Positions 56,686-64,000 of a stretch of DNA of 64,000 nt are shown here, piece after piece. The DNA is from an uncultured Alphaproteobacteria bacterium. GTDB taxonomy: Bacteria > Pseudomonadota > Alphaproteobacteria > CAAHEQ01 > UBA3637. Under the pieces are notes generated by a model. It worked only from the letters and a program-made list of their open reading frames with translations. It did no database searches and was not told the origin of the DNA. Position 1 is the stretch's first letter. Each line of letters starts with the position of its first letter. The position numbers were made by a program, and so were the translations under genes. The DNA lies in the NCBI GenBank assembly GCA_944391565.1, contig CALXUB010000005.1, forward strand, positions 1-64,000, read 5' to 3'.

Positions 56686-58548
56686 ATGGATTTTGATGTT
56701 ATTGTGGTCGGCGGCGGTCATGCCGGTTGCGAAGCCGCAGCAGCAGCAGCCCGTGTCGGCGCACGCACTGCTTTAATCACGCATCGCATCGGTTCGATCG
56801 GTGATATGTCTTGCAATCCGGCTATCGGCGGTTTGGGCAAAGGGACGGTCGTGCGTGAAATCGACGCTTTGGACGGATTGATGGGACGCATCATTGATGC
56901 GGCAGGATTGCAATTTCGTATGTTGAATCTTTCCAAAGGCCCCGCTGTTCAGGGCCCCAGGGCACAAGCCGACAAAGACCTTTACAAACAATTGATGCAG
57001 GAAGCTTTATTGACTTACCCGAATCTAACGGTTTTGGAAAACGCCGTCGAAGGGATTTTGTTTGATGCCGCCGCCCGAACGGTTCAAGGCGTCACATGCG
57101 CGGATGGCACCGAACTGAAAAGCGGCGCTGTCGTCATCACGACGGGAACATTCTTAAACGGTTTGATGCATCAGGGGGAACAAAAAACAACGGGCGGCCG
57201 ATGGGGAGACCCGGCCTGCACGGGCATTACGCCGGACCTAAAGCGCATGGGTTTGACCGTCGGGCGATTAAAAACCGGAACACCGGCACGATTAGATCGC
57301 GACAGCATTGATTGGCGCCAAACAACCATACAACCGGGCGATGCCGTGCCGCAGCCTTTTTCTTTTATGACACCGGCGATCACCCAACCGCAAGTGCCTT
57401 GTTTTTTGACACGGACAACGCCTCAGACACATGCGATTATTCAGGCAAACTTATCCCGCGCGCCCATGTATTCGGGTCAGATTAAATCCATCGGCCCGCG
57501 TTATTGCCCCAGCATTGAAGACAAAATCGTCCGTTTTGCGCAACGAGACAGTCATCATATTTTTTTAGAGCCGGAAACACGCAACGGCCCGTCCATTTAT
57601 CCCAACGGCATTTCAACCAGCCTGCCCGTTGATGTTCAGGACGCTTTTTTACGCACCATTCCCGGCCTTGAAAAAGTGCGTGTTTTACGCTATGCATACG
57701 CGATTGAGTATGATTTTGTCGATCCGCGCGAAGTCAAACGCACATTGGAAACCAAAAAAATCAAAAACCTGTTTTTGGCAGGACAGATTAACGGCACAAC
57801 CGGCTATGAGGAAGCAGCGGGACAAGGTTTGGTGGCCGGTGTCAATGCGGCGTTAAAGGCGGGAGGCGGGGACAAAGAGCTGACGCTTGATCGCACGGAC
57901 AGCTATATCGGCGTGATGATTGACGACATTACCACCTTCGGGGTCGACGAACCTTACCGACTGTTTACCTCCCGCGCCGAGTATCGGTTGACAATTCGGG
58001 CGGACAACGCAGATTTGCGATTGACAAAGCTTGGGCTTCGGGCGGGCTGTGTTTCCCAAGCACGGCAGCAGGCTTTTGAAGCCAAGAAAAAAGCTTACGA
58101 TGCGTTAAAAGAAGAAATGACTCACACTTTTGTAAGTCCCAAAGAATTGATTGCCCAAGGGTTTGATTTGCCGGTGCGTGGGACAAAGCACTGTTTGTTC
58201 GAACTGTTGGGGTATCCCTTTGTCACGTGGGAGACGCTCAGCCGTGCTTTCCCCCATTTGGCGGACCGACGAACCGATGTGGTGCAGCAGGTGATGATTG
58301 AAGGCCGCTATCAAGGCTATTTGGCACGACAGGCAGCAGATATCGAAGCTTTCCGCAAAGACGAGTCGGTTAAAATCCCCGACGATTTAAACTACGAGGA
58401 CGTCGGCGGGCTTTCTATTGAAATTCGCGGGCGACTGACGCGCGCTCGACCGGCCACCATCGGTGCGGCCGCCCGGCTGCCCGGCATAACACCGGCAGCG
58501 GTGACGGCTTTACTGGGCCATTTGAAAAGTCGCAAAAAAGGAGCATAA
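56686..58548 (+). CDS. mnmG: tRNA uridine-34 modification enzyme MnmG (GidA)
   Basis: FAD protein that with MnmE makes carboxymethylaminomethyl-U34 in tRNAs. The 620 residues contain the dinucleotide motif [40 protein letters not shown], and [16 protein letters not shown]. MnmE is not next to it. AAGGA precedes the start. One base separates it from the GT8 gene. Confidence 0.97.
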   Translation: MDFDVIVVGGGHAGCEAAAAAARVGARTALITHRIGSIGDMSCNPAIGGLGKGTVVREIDALDGLMGRIIDAAGLQFRMLNLSKGPAVQGPRAQADKDLYKQLMQEALLTYPNLTVLENAVEGILFDAAARTVQGVTCADGTELKSGAVVITTGTFLNGLMHQGEQKTTGGRWGDPACTGITPDLKRMGLTVGRLKTGTPARLDRDSIDWRQTTIQPGDAVPQPFSFMTPAITQPQVPCFLTRTTPQTHAIIQANLSRAPMYSGQIKSIGPRYCPSIEDKIVRFAQRDSHHIFLEPETRNGPSIYPNGISTSLPVDVQDAFLRTIPGLEKVRVLRYAYAIEYDFVDPREVKRTLETKKIKNLFLAGQINGTTGYEEAAGQGLVAGVNAALKAGGGDKELTLDRTDSYIGVMIDDITTFGVDEPYRLFTSRAEYRLTIRADNADLRLTKLGLRAGCVSQARQQAFEAKKKAYDALKEEMTHTFVSPKELIAQGFDLPVRGTKHCLFELLGYPFVTWETLSRAFPHLADRRTDVVQQVMIEGRYQGYLARQAADIEAFRKDESVKIPDDLNYEDVGGLSIEIRGRLTRARPATIGAAARLPGITPAAVTALLGHLKSRKKGA

Positions 58549-58549
58549 C

Positions 58550-59395
58550 ATGTCAATTCCTTTGGTTTACATAACAGACGACGGATATGTGCTGCCCACG
58601 GCGGTCAGCATAACTTCAGCCGCACTGAACAAAGCCCCCGATACCGTTTATGACATTTATGTCATCGGCTATCAGCTCAGCAACGGCTTGGACGAAGCGT
58701 TCGCACTGTTAAACGCGCCGGGTGTTCGCATTCATTTTTTAGCTTATCAAACCGACCAGGCTTTGGAAAATATCACCTCGGACACTTATGTGACCAGTAC
58801 GGCCCTGCTGAAGTTCAAAATCCCCGATTTGTTGCCGGAATTGAATAAAGTCATTTACATCGACGGCGATACATTGGTGCAAAAAGATTTAACCGCCCTT
58901 TATGAAACGCCGTTGGACGGCAAAGCATTGGGAGCCGTCAAAGATCATGCCTGCATCGAGTTGTTTCATGACAATATGAACTTGCCGACTTATTTTAACA
59001 GCGGTGTCTTGCTGATGGATTTGGCTGTGTGGCGCCGACAAAACCTGGGCGCACAAATGATGACCTATAAACAAACGCATGACGGGCTGCATTATATGGA
59101 TCAGGATGTATTCAATTTAGTGCTGGAAGACGCCTATCAAAAACTGCCGGTTATTTACAACGCCATGATGCCGAATTTCAGGGGTTATGCCGTGCCGATG
59201 CCGGATTTGAACGCCTTTTACGGAACAGATTTCACCGATTACGCCGACATTTTAAACAAAGCCGCCATTATTCACATTACCAACACCTACAAACCGTGGC
59301 TTTACAAAGATGTTTATTTGTCTGACATGTGGCTGGCCTACTTAAAGCAAAGCCCGTTTCGGGACATTCAATTATCGTTAAGAAGCCCAAAATAA
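58550..59395 (+). CDS. Family 8 glycosyltransferase
   Basis: The 281 residues show GT8 traits: N-terminal IPLVYITDDGYVLPTAVSI, DxD motif VIYIDGDTLVQKDL binding Mn-nucleotide sugar, YFNSGVLLMDLAVWR and the C-terminal IIHITNTYKPW. LgtC/WaaJ-like enzymes add hexoses to lipopolysaccharide or glycoproteins; the acceptor is unknown. Its last 28 bases overlap the convergent acyltransferase gene. Confidence 0.92.
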   Translation: MSIPLVYITDDGYVLPTAVSITSAALNKAPDTVYDIYVIGYQLSNGLDEAFALLNAPGVRIHFLAYQTDQALENITSDTYVTSTALLKFKIPDLLPELNKVIYIDGDTLVQKDLTALYETPLDGKALGAVKDHACIELFHDNMNLPTYFNSGVLLMDLAVWRRQNLGAQMMTYKQTHDGLHYMDQDVFNLVLEDAYQKLPVIYNAMMPNFRGYAVPMPDLNAFYGTDFTDYADILNKAAIIHITNTYKPWLYKDVYLSDMWLAYLKQSPFRDIQLSLRSPK

Positions 59396-60312
59396 TCATA
59401 GAATTGGAAAAAAGCGGCGGGATAGGCCAAAATCAATGCTTCCAAAAAATCGGCATAAGCTTGTGCAACGCCGGCTTCGGGCGCACGGCGCGTAAACAAA
59501 GTATATGTATCCGGTGCCGTTTTCACACAGGCGATAAAGAAAACCGGACTTTCCATCAAGCGAGCAAACGTAAAAACGCCATGAGGCAGCGGCACCCGGC
59601 GATCCAACATTCGAACCGTCACCTGACGTCCCGGCGCATTTTTAGAAATACGATCGGCAGCCATCATCACCAGCTCGCCTTTATCCAAAAACTGTTTCAT
59701 TTCAGCCGCGGTCGCCACATCAACCGCATCGGTCGGATGAATAAAGACACGCGGATCATGACAATGCGCCCGATAAAAATCAAAGAAAATTCGACTTTGC
59801 GCCGTGTCCTGAAAAGCATGCATGACACGTGGCGGAAAAGCCGACACCTGTGTGTATAAGCTTTGTAAAATCTCAATGCTGCCGACATGCGAACACAAAA
59901 AGAAAACACCGTGATGCGCTTTGATTTCAGCCAACAGCTGATTAAAATCGCCTTTTTGATCAATCTCAAGACACAATTTTTGTTTGCGAAGCGCCGCCGC
60001 ATCAACTTTATCGAACAAAGCCGTCACATACGCCAAAACATGGGCGCGTCCCGACAACGGTGTTATCGGCCAGCCCCGCCGTTTTTGTGCCGCCTTTAAA
60101 ACGACTCGATAGGCACGGGAAGCTTCCCTGGCCGGTCCGGCCACCATCCAAATCGCCGTTCCCACAATCGATAATGCCCCGCGAAACAACCATAGCGGAC
60201 AAAACCGATACAATGCCCACAGCACAGCCAGCCGCCAGCGGCCGGCACTTTGCTCTTTTTGAGAAAACCAGGCTTGCGTCCGTTTGCTTTTTCGCTTACA
60301 CTCTTTTGTCAT
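59368..60312 (-). CDS. LpxL/HtrB-like acyltransferase
   Basis: About 314 residues with an N-terminal membrane segment (LAVLWALYRFCPLWLFRGAL) and the acyltransferase motif FLCSHVGSIEILQSL (HxxxxE), as in lipid A late acyltransferases. Many members of this branch act on other lipids, so the substrate is open. Start ATG 60312 overlaps the divergent PPTase ATG by two bases; an in-frame TTG at 60348 is an alternative. Confidence 0.82.
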   Translation of the reverse strand: MTKECKRKSKRTQAWFSQKEQSAGRWRLAVLWALYRFCPLWLFRGALSIVGTAIWMVAGPAREASRAYRVVLKAAQKRRGWPITPLSGRAHVLAYVTALFDKVDAAALRKQKLCLEIDQKGDFNQLLAEIKAHHGVFFLCSHVGSIEILQSLYTQVSAFPPRVMHAFQDTAQSRIFFDFYRAHCHDPRVFIHPTDAVDVATAAEMKQFLDKGELVMMAADRISKNAPGRQVTVRMLDRRVPLPHGVFTFARLMESPVFFIACVKTAPDTYTLFTRRAPEAGVAQAYADFLEALILAYPAAFFQFYDYFGLLNDN

Positions 60313-60982
60313 GGAACTTTTTATAGCAGATTTGGACGCCGTCGGCAAGGAAGAAGAAAAGGCCTATGCGGCTTTGTTAAACGCGGACGAAACCGTTCGA
60401 CTGACACGCATGTCCGTGTGGCGGCGCAAAACTTTTTTAACGGGACGCGCCTTGGTGCGGGATGTATTGGGTCAAATCATGGGATTGCCTCCGGCAGCGG
60501 TCGAGCTGCGATTGTTGGCGGGCGGCGCACCGGTTTTAAAAGAGGACGGCCCTTTTTTTAATCTGTCGCATAGCGGTCATTTTGTACTGATGGCCGTTGA
60601 TGACACACCCGTGGGCGTGGACATTGAAAACAGCCGTTCAAACCGAAATATTGACGGCATGGTGCGGGAATACTTCGATGAAGCGGCAAAAGCGGCTTAT
60701 TTTCTGTTAGATCCCAAAGAGCGGCGATCGTTCTTTTATCGGCTGTGGACAATGAAAGAAGCGGCGTTAAAACTGAAAGGCTGCGGCGGCACCGATATTC
60801 CGTTGATGCAGGGGCTGAAAGAAGCGCCGACGGAACCTGTTCATTTTTATTCGGGCCGCTTGTTTGATTATTTTTTTGCTGTCGCAGGCAAAGACCCGCT
60901 GCGAACAATGCAGTTGATTTTAAAAACACCGTTAAAAGGGCGGGAAAGCTTCTTGACGCCCGAAAGCACACTGCTCAGCTAA
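60311..60982 (+). CDS. Sfp-type 4'-phosphopantetheinyl transferase
   Basis: The 223 residues show PPTase motifs: GAPVLKEDGPFFNLSHSG, VGVDIENSRSNR with Mg-binding Asp/Glu, and FYRLWTMKEAALKLKGCG. It transfers phosphopantetheine from CoA to carrier proteins; target could be ACP or a secondary-metabolite carrier, none of which is in this window. No clear Shine-Dalgarno; the start is chosen because MELFIADL matches the family N-terminus. Confidence 0.9.
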   Translation: MELFIADLDAVGKEEEKAYAALLNADETVRLTRMSVWRRKTFLTGRALVRDVLGQIMGLPPAAVELRLLAGGAPVLKEDGPFFNLSHSGHFVLMAVDDTPVGVDIENSRSNRNIDGMVREYFDEAAKAAYFLLDPKERRSFFYRLWTMKEAALKLKGCGGTDIPLMQGLKEAPTEPVHFYSGRLFDYFFAVAGKDPLRTMQLILKTPLKGRESFLTPESTLLS

Positions 60983-61278
60983 AGCGCGAACATTTGAGAT
61001 AAAATGTGGCTGATTTCCTGATGACTGGTTTCGGGCAGCACGCCGATTTTGCGAACAAGTGCCGTTTTGGAAACGGTTCGAAGCTTTTCCAGGGCAATTT
61101 GACCGTCCCGTCCCTTCATTTCAATCATCACACGATAAGGCAGCGCCCGCACGCGTCCCGTAATCGGAGCCACCATCACATAAGGCAACACGGCATTCAG
61201 CTCGTTAGGCGACACCACCACACACGGTTTTTGCACGCCGGCGTCCTCCATTTCATAAACCATAAAACGCTTTACCAT
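60979..61278 (-). CDS. mazF: MazF/PemK-type toxin
   Basis: The 99 residues follow the PemK/MazF endoribonuclease fold: MVKRFMVYEMEDAGVQKPCV, VSPNELNAVLPYVMVAPITG, and ALPYRVMIEMKGRDGQIALE. Normally cleaves mRNA at short motifs until bound by MazE. Start ATG 61278 overlaps the antitoxin gene end by 7 bases. Its end overlaps the convergent PPTase by 4 bases. Confidence 0.9.
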   Translation of the reverse strand: MVKRFMVYEMEDAGVQKPCVVVSPNELNAVLPYVMVAPITGRVRALPYRVMIEMKGRDGQIALEKLRTVSKTALVRKIGVLPETSHQEISHILSQMFAL

Positions 61279-61490
61279 TCCCAGTCGCCCTCCTCTTGCC
61301 ACGGCGCCGTTTCGTTTTCCAAAACCGACAGCTCTTCCCAACCGCGGCGTGTCGTATCCGCCGCCGTCAAAACCAAAGACCGGCCTTTGACTTCCACATT
61401 CAAAGTGTCTTCAAACCGACACTGTTTTATCAAGGACGCCGGAATGCGGATCCCTTGTGAATTGCCGATTTTAATTAAAGGCAGTTTCAT
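61272..61490 (-). CDS. mazE: MazE-type antitoxin
   Basis: The 72 residues form an AbrB/MazE DNA-binding domain (LIKIGNSQGIRIPASLIKQC) with an acidic toxin-binding tail (ENETAPWQEEGDWEW). Neutralises MazF and represses the operon. Its ATG overlaps the stop of the upstream coiled-coil gene, so all three genes are translationally coupled. Confidence 0.92.
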   Translation of the reverse strand: MKLPLIKIGNSQGIRIPASLIKQCRFEDTLNVEVKGRSLVLTAADTTRRGWEELSVLENETAPWQEEGDWEW

Positions 61491-63049
61491 GCCGCGCCTC
61501 CTTTCTTACCCAAAGCTTGTTTTAAAATCATGTAAAGCCGGCCGGCATCGGAACCAATTAAAACCGGCAGTAAAACGTCTTTTTTCTCGTTGTTTTTAGC
61601 CTTTTGCGCCAATGCATCAAACTCGGACAAATAACGCGTGACAGCCACACGAACGGCATTATTTTCCTGATACAAGGCCTTAAACTTGTCCATTTTGTCC
61701 TTGGGCAAAGCCGTCATCAAATAGCGCATAAACGCCCCGTTGTCGCCCGCATAGTATTTTTTCCATTGTTCTTCTTCGGCTTTGGGCGTAAACACATGCA
61801 CAATGTCAATGGAAAACAGCGACAGATGTTCCAAAATCAACCGCGCGTCTTTCATAAACTGATCCGTTTGGGTCGAAGCCAAATCAGCTTTCAACTCTTT
61901 CAAATAAGTTTCGGTCGACCGACTGACCTCCATCAGTTTTTCGGCTTGTTTTTCAAGGCCGAGCGTACCCAACTCATGCAGCTTGGCATCGACAGAACCC
62001 AAGGCCTCTCCCATTAAATCCGCCTGCGTTGCAAACTGCGCGCCGACATCGCCCAAGTGCCGAATCGCCTGATCCGACAGTTGAAAAACCGCCTGCGTGT
62101 GTTCGGCCGCCTGCTCGGCCGCACCGGTCAGCTTGTGCAAGGTTTTTTCCACTTCCTGATCCAACAACGTACCTTGTGTCTTCAGGATCGTTAAAATCTT
62201 TTCGGCATTGGCGAACAAACGATCATTATATGTTTGTGTCTGAGCCTCATATTGGCTTAAAATCCCTTCCAGCCGATCCATGTGCGTTTGAAAATGCACT
62301 GCCGTTCCATCGGCCGCCGTCACAATTTGCTGCGTCTTTTGCGCTGCATCCTTTAACGTATCCGTCACGCGATCAATGGATTTCATATTCTCGGTCAATA
62401 CACCGGCCACACCCCCCAGCGTGCGCGCGACTTTTTCAGACGTCGCCTGCAAAACCATCGCCCGTTCGGATAAATCTTCGGTAATGCCGCGCGTGCTTTC
62501 GTTTGCTTTTTGCGTGGATTTGGCCAATACTTGCACATGATGCGCCATCTCTTTGATAGACGCCAGCGTTTGCGTATCCACATGATCAATCACGGTTGCT
62601 AAATCTTTAATCCACAATTTTAAGTCATCTCGCACGCCATTGGTTTGATCCGCCACTTCGGCAAAAACTTTTTTAAACTCACGGATCTGCGCCCGAAGCG
62701 CATCCGTCAGCGACTTTGTGTAAACAGCCCCCTCCTCGGTCGGATACATCAGCTGATTCATATAACGGCGCAGCGTTTGTGTTTCCTGACGCAGTTGATC
62801 CCGCCGTTCAATCCACGCCACCACAAACCAAATCAGCGCAAGCGGCACCAGCTGGCTGAGCACCAAACCCATAAATTCCGCCGGCACCAACCGATAGCGG
62901 CTTGACCACCATCCCGTTCTGATAAAATAATCCGCCGCTAAAAACAGCCACAAAACACTCAGCAAAACCCCCAGCCAATAAATCGGTTTGCGATACCAGG
63001 CAAAGCGTTTTTTCAAAGCCGTTTCATCAAAAGTATCTTGTTGTCGCAT
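61487..63049 (-). CDS. Membrane-anchored coiled-coil protein
   Basis: The 520 residues begin with two transmembrane helices (about 20-42 and 62-82: WLGVLLSVLWLFLAADYFI, LSQLVPLALIWFVVAW). A long coiled-coil follows (about 100-400) with many Ala/Thr/Gln heptads, then a globular C-terminal domain (SIDIVHVFTPKAEEEQWKKY). The layout recalls ZorA-like motor-anchoring or chemoreceptor-like proteins, but motor residues and a signalling hairpin are not evident. First gene of an operon with mazE-mazF. Confidence 0.75.
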   Translation of the reverse strand: MRQQDTFDETALKKRFAWYRKPIYWLGVLLSVLWLFLAADYFIRTGWWSSRYRLVPAEFMGLVLSQLVPLALIWFVVAWIERRDQLRQETQTLRRYMNQLMYPTEEGAVYTKSLTDALRAQIREFKKVFAEVADQTNGVRDDLKLWIKDLATVIDHVDTQTLASIKEMAHHVQVLAKSTQKANESTRGITEDLSERAMVLQATSEKVARTLGGVAGVLTENMKSIDRVTDTLKDAAQKTQQIVTAADGTAVHFQTHMDRLEGILSQYEAQTQTYNDRLFANAEKILTILKTQGTLLDQEVEKTLHKLTGAAEQAAEHTQAVFQLSDQAIRHLGDVGAQFATQADLMGEALGSVDAKLHELGTLGLEKQAEKLMEVSRSTETYLKELKADLASTQTDQFMKDARLILEHLSLFSIDIVHVFTPKAEEEQWKKYYAGDNGAFMRYLMTALPKDKMDKFKALYQENNAVRVAVTRYLSEFDALAQKAKNNEKKDVLLPVLIGSDAGRLYMILKQALGKKGGAA

Positions 63050-63073
63050 AAGCCTCTCCTTCTTGATAAAGCC

Positions 63074-63102
63074 AGCTTAACGCTCTTTTTTCATTTTGAC
63101 AA
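63074..63102 (-). promoter_or_regulatory. Probable promoter of the coiled-coil/mazEF operon
   Basis: On the minus strand TTGTCA (63097-63102), 17-bp spacer, TAAGCT (63074-63079), 25 bases ahead of the start. Confidence 0.5.
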
Positions 63103-63180
63103 GAAGAAATTACATTGTAATTACATTTTATGGAATTGAAAAGCTGATCAAAGGGCTCGCCGGAAGTTCTGTTAAATAAG

Positions 63181-63355
63181 TAAAAAGCTTTTTTTTGATC
63201 AAAAAGGGCCTTTTTGCCGCCCCCAAACCCAATCCAAAAAGGCCCTTTTTCAAATTGCTGATTTATTTAAAAAAAACACGCTTGTTTAAATAAAGAGACG
63301 CTTAAATATTAAAGAAGGCCGCCCGCGCACCGCAAAAATTTCGCGGGCGGCCTTT
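63181..63355. repeat. Palindromic repeats shared with 48660-49150
   Basis: A GGGCC/GGCCC unit at 63204-63252 is nearly identical to 49060-49111. A GGCCGCCCGCG/CGCGGGCGGCC unit at 63318-63353 matches the one at 48816-48854. Sequence from about 63360 to 63494 then matches 49160 to 49296, including promoter and start codon. The 63050-63180 part shows no feature beyond the minus-strand promoter. Confidence 0.85.
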
Positions 63356-63412
63356 CATTCAAAAACAACACATCCGCTTCAATACAAATTCTCTTGTCAA
63401 AAAAAATAATGA

Positions 63413-63442
63413 TGGACAAATAAACTACAAATCCGCTATCAT
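63413..63442 (+). promoter_or_regulatory. Conserved promoter of cysteine-rich gene copy 3
   Basis: TGGACA at 63413-63418, 18-bp spacer, TATCAT at 63437-63442, matching copy 2. Confidence 0.6.
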
Positions 63443-63472
63443 ACCTTTAGAACATATGAAAGGAGCTTAATC

Positions 63473-64000
63473 ATGTTCACTTTAAACAAAATTACCCCCC
63501 CCCCCCCTGCTTTAAATAACCTTTTCAACTACTTAATCCTCTTCTCCATCATTACCCTTCCCGCTCAAGCCAAAATCATTCAAAGAAAAATGCACATGGT
63601 CTGTCAAGAACATGAATCTGCTTATTGGGATGGATCGAAAGGTGTCTGTTGTGATGGAAACGTATATCAACCTGATACTGAAAACACCTCTTTTGCATGT
63701 TGTCCTACTGGAAAAGAAGTCTCTATTGTCCAAGGTAAAGAAAACCTCAACCACTGTTGCTCAGAAGGACAAAAGGCTTATTGGAACGGATCTTCTGCCC
63801 AGTGCTGTGCGACCGCAACGCATCAGATCGTCACTAACTATATCAGTGGACAAACCGATACCGCTTACGCATGCTGCGAAATTAAAGAAGATACATATTC
63901 AGAAAGAATAGACACAGAATTTGATGAAAAATACACTAACTCATTTACTGGTTATACCGTCGCTGGCGCCATCAACAACTCTTGCTGCGGCGGATACTCT
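63473..64000 (+). CDS. Cysteine-rich secreted protein, copy 3 (phase ON, 3' end outside window)
   Basis: ATG 63473, with AGGAG upstream, reads in frame through a 13-C tract and on to the window end without a stop. The leader is MFTLNKITPPPPA followed by LNNLFNYLILFSIITLPAQA, cut before KIIQRKMHMVCQEH. The mature part is Cys-rich with CC pairs (FACCPTG, HCCSEGQ, QCCATA, YACCEI, SCCGG). The mature N-terminus is shared with copies 1 and 2, then diverges quickly. A proline run inside a signal peptide is unusual. Export by Sec is inferred; the function is unknown. Confidence 0.85.
   Translation, partial: MFTLNKITPPPPALNNLFNYLILFSIITLPAQAKIIQRKMHMVCQEHESAYWDGSKGVCCDGNVYQPDTENTSFACCPTGKEVSIVQGKENLNHCCSEGQKAYWNGSSAQCCATATHQIVTNYISGQTDTAYACCEIKEDTYSERIDTEFDEKYTNSFTGYTVAGAINNSCCGGYS
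63495..63507 (+). repeat. Poly-C tract, 13 C, in the signal-peptide coding region
   Basis: Thirteen C, eight codons after ATG 63473. This length keeps the ATG in frame with the signal peptide and mature protein. Confidence 0.9.

Noticed and set aside
61006-61599. 197-codon plus-strand frame across mazEF
   Set aside because: Antisense to two well-supported genes and without recognisable features.

Overview
The window looks like the chromosome of a moderately AT-rich, Gram-negative alphaproteobacterium. Evidence: a PopZ-type polar organizer (a family known from Alphaproteobacteria), the gene string rpiB-glyA-nrdR-nusB, GatCAB amidotransferase, an RND tripartite pump with TolC-type outer membrane factors, and an LpxL-type acyltransferase. 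Pta-AckA suggests acetate-forming fermentative metabolism. A host- or gut-associated lifestyle is plausible but is only inference. TGA acts as a normal stop: several operons use overlapping ATGA start/stop junctions.

Layout. 1-628: 3' part of a cysteine-rich secreted protein whose poly-C tract sits on the window edge. 720-7903: rplU-rpmA, an ankyrin protein, then an overlapping operon (obgE, rsfS, a dUTPase-fold protein, an SH3 protein, two envelope proteins). 7876-9482: small membrane proteins and a Sel1-repeat protein. 9623-11376: a poly-C-controlled, cysteine-rich pilin-like gene with an in-frame TGA. 11539-15578: accCB, a glutaredoxin with an altered active site, a TPR-methyltransferase. 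15553-18563: three genes including a lineage-specific helical-repeat pair. 18627-27035: ruvX, rpiB-glyA-nrdR-nusB, ackA, pta, popZ, tolC. 27180-27394: tRNA-Cys and tRNA-Asn. 27695-31387: a 1230-residue cysteine-rich pilin-like protein. 31630-35632: rplM-rpsI, hydrolase, tRNA-Met, rpmB, DedA-like. 35722-43698: lipoprotein, MATE, RND operon, small HTH regulator. 43948-48498: gatCAB and a radical SAM protein. 48660-49274: array of palindromic repeats leading into a second cysteine-rich secreted gene (49275-49891). 49939-56504: thrS, a lysozyme-like pair, HAD and unknown proteins, tRNA-Gly. 56686-63049: mnmG, GT8, LpxL-like acyltransferase, Sfp-type PPTase, and a membrane coiled-coil/MazE/MazF operon. 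63100-64000: repeats and a third cysteine-rich secreted gene.

The most notable system is a family of cysteine-rich surface or secreted proteins controlled by long homopolymeric C tracts. Two gene copies (49275 and 63473) share upstream repeats, promoter, Shine-Dalgarno site, start and signal-peptide region, with the tract inside the signal-peptide coding sequence. The 63473 copy (13 C) reads in frame from ATG through the signal peptide into the mature protein. The 49275 copy (15 C) goes out of frame and stops after 18 codons. A pilin-like cysteine-rich gene at 9623 carries a 13-C tract right after its start. The 1230-residue pilin-like protein has two G6 runs in a 19-bp promoter spacer. Together they look like a set of contingency loci that switch surface proteins by slipped-strand mispairing.

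A second unexplained signal lies at tRNA 3' ends. tRNA-Asn, tRNA-Met and tRNA-Gly are each followed by a roughly 185-215 bp unit bounded by a second copy of the tRNA 3' end. The Met and Gly units share a conserved hairpin immediately before that copy.
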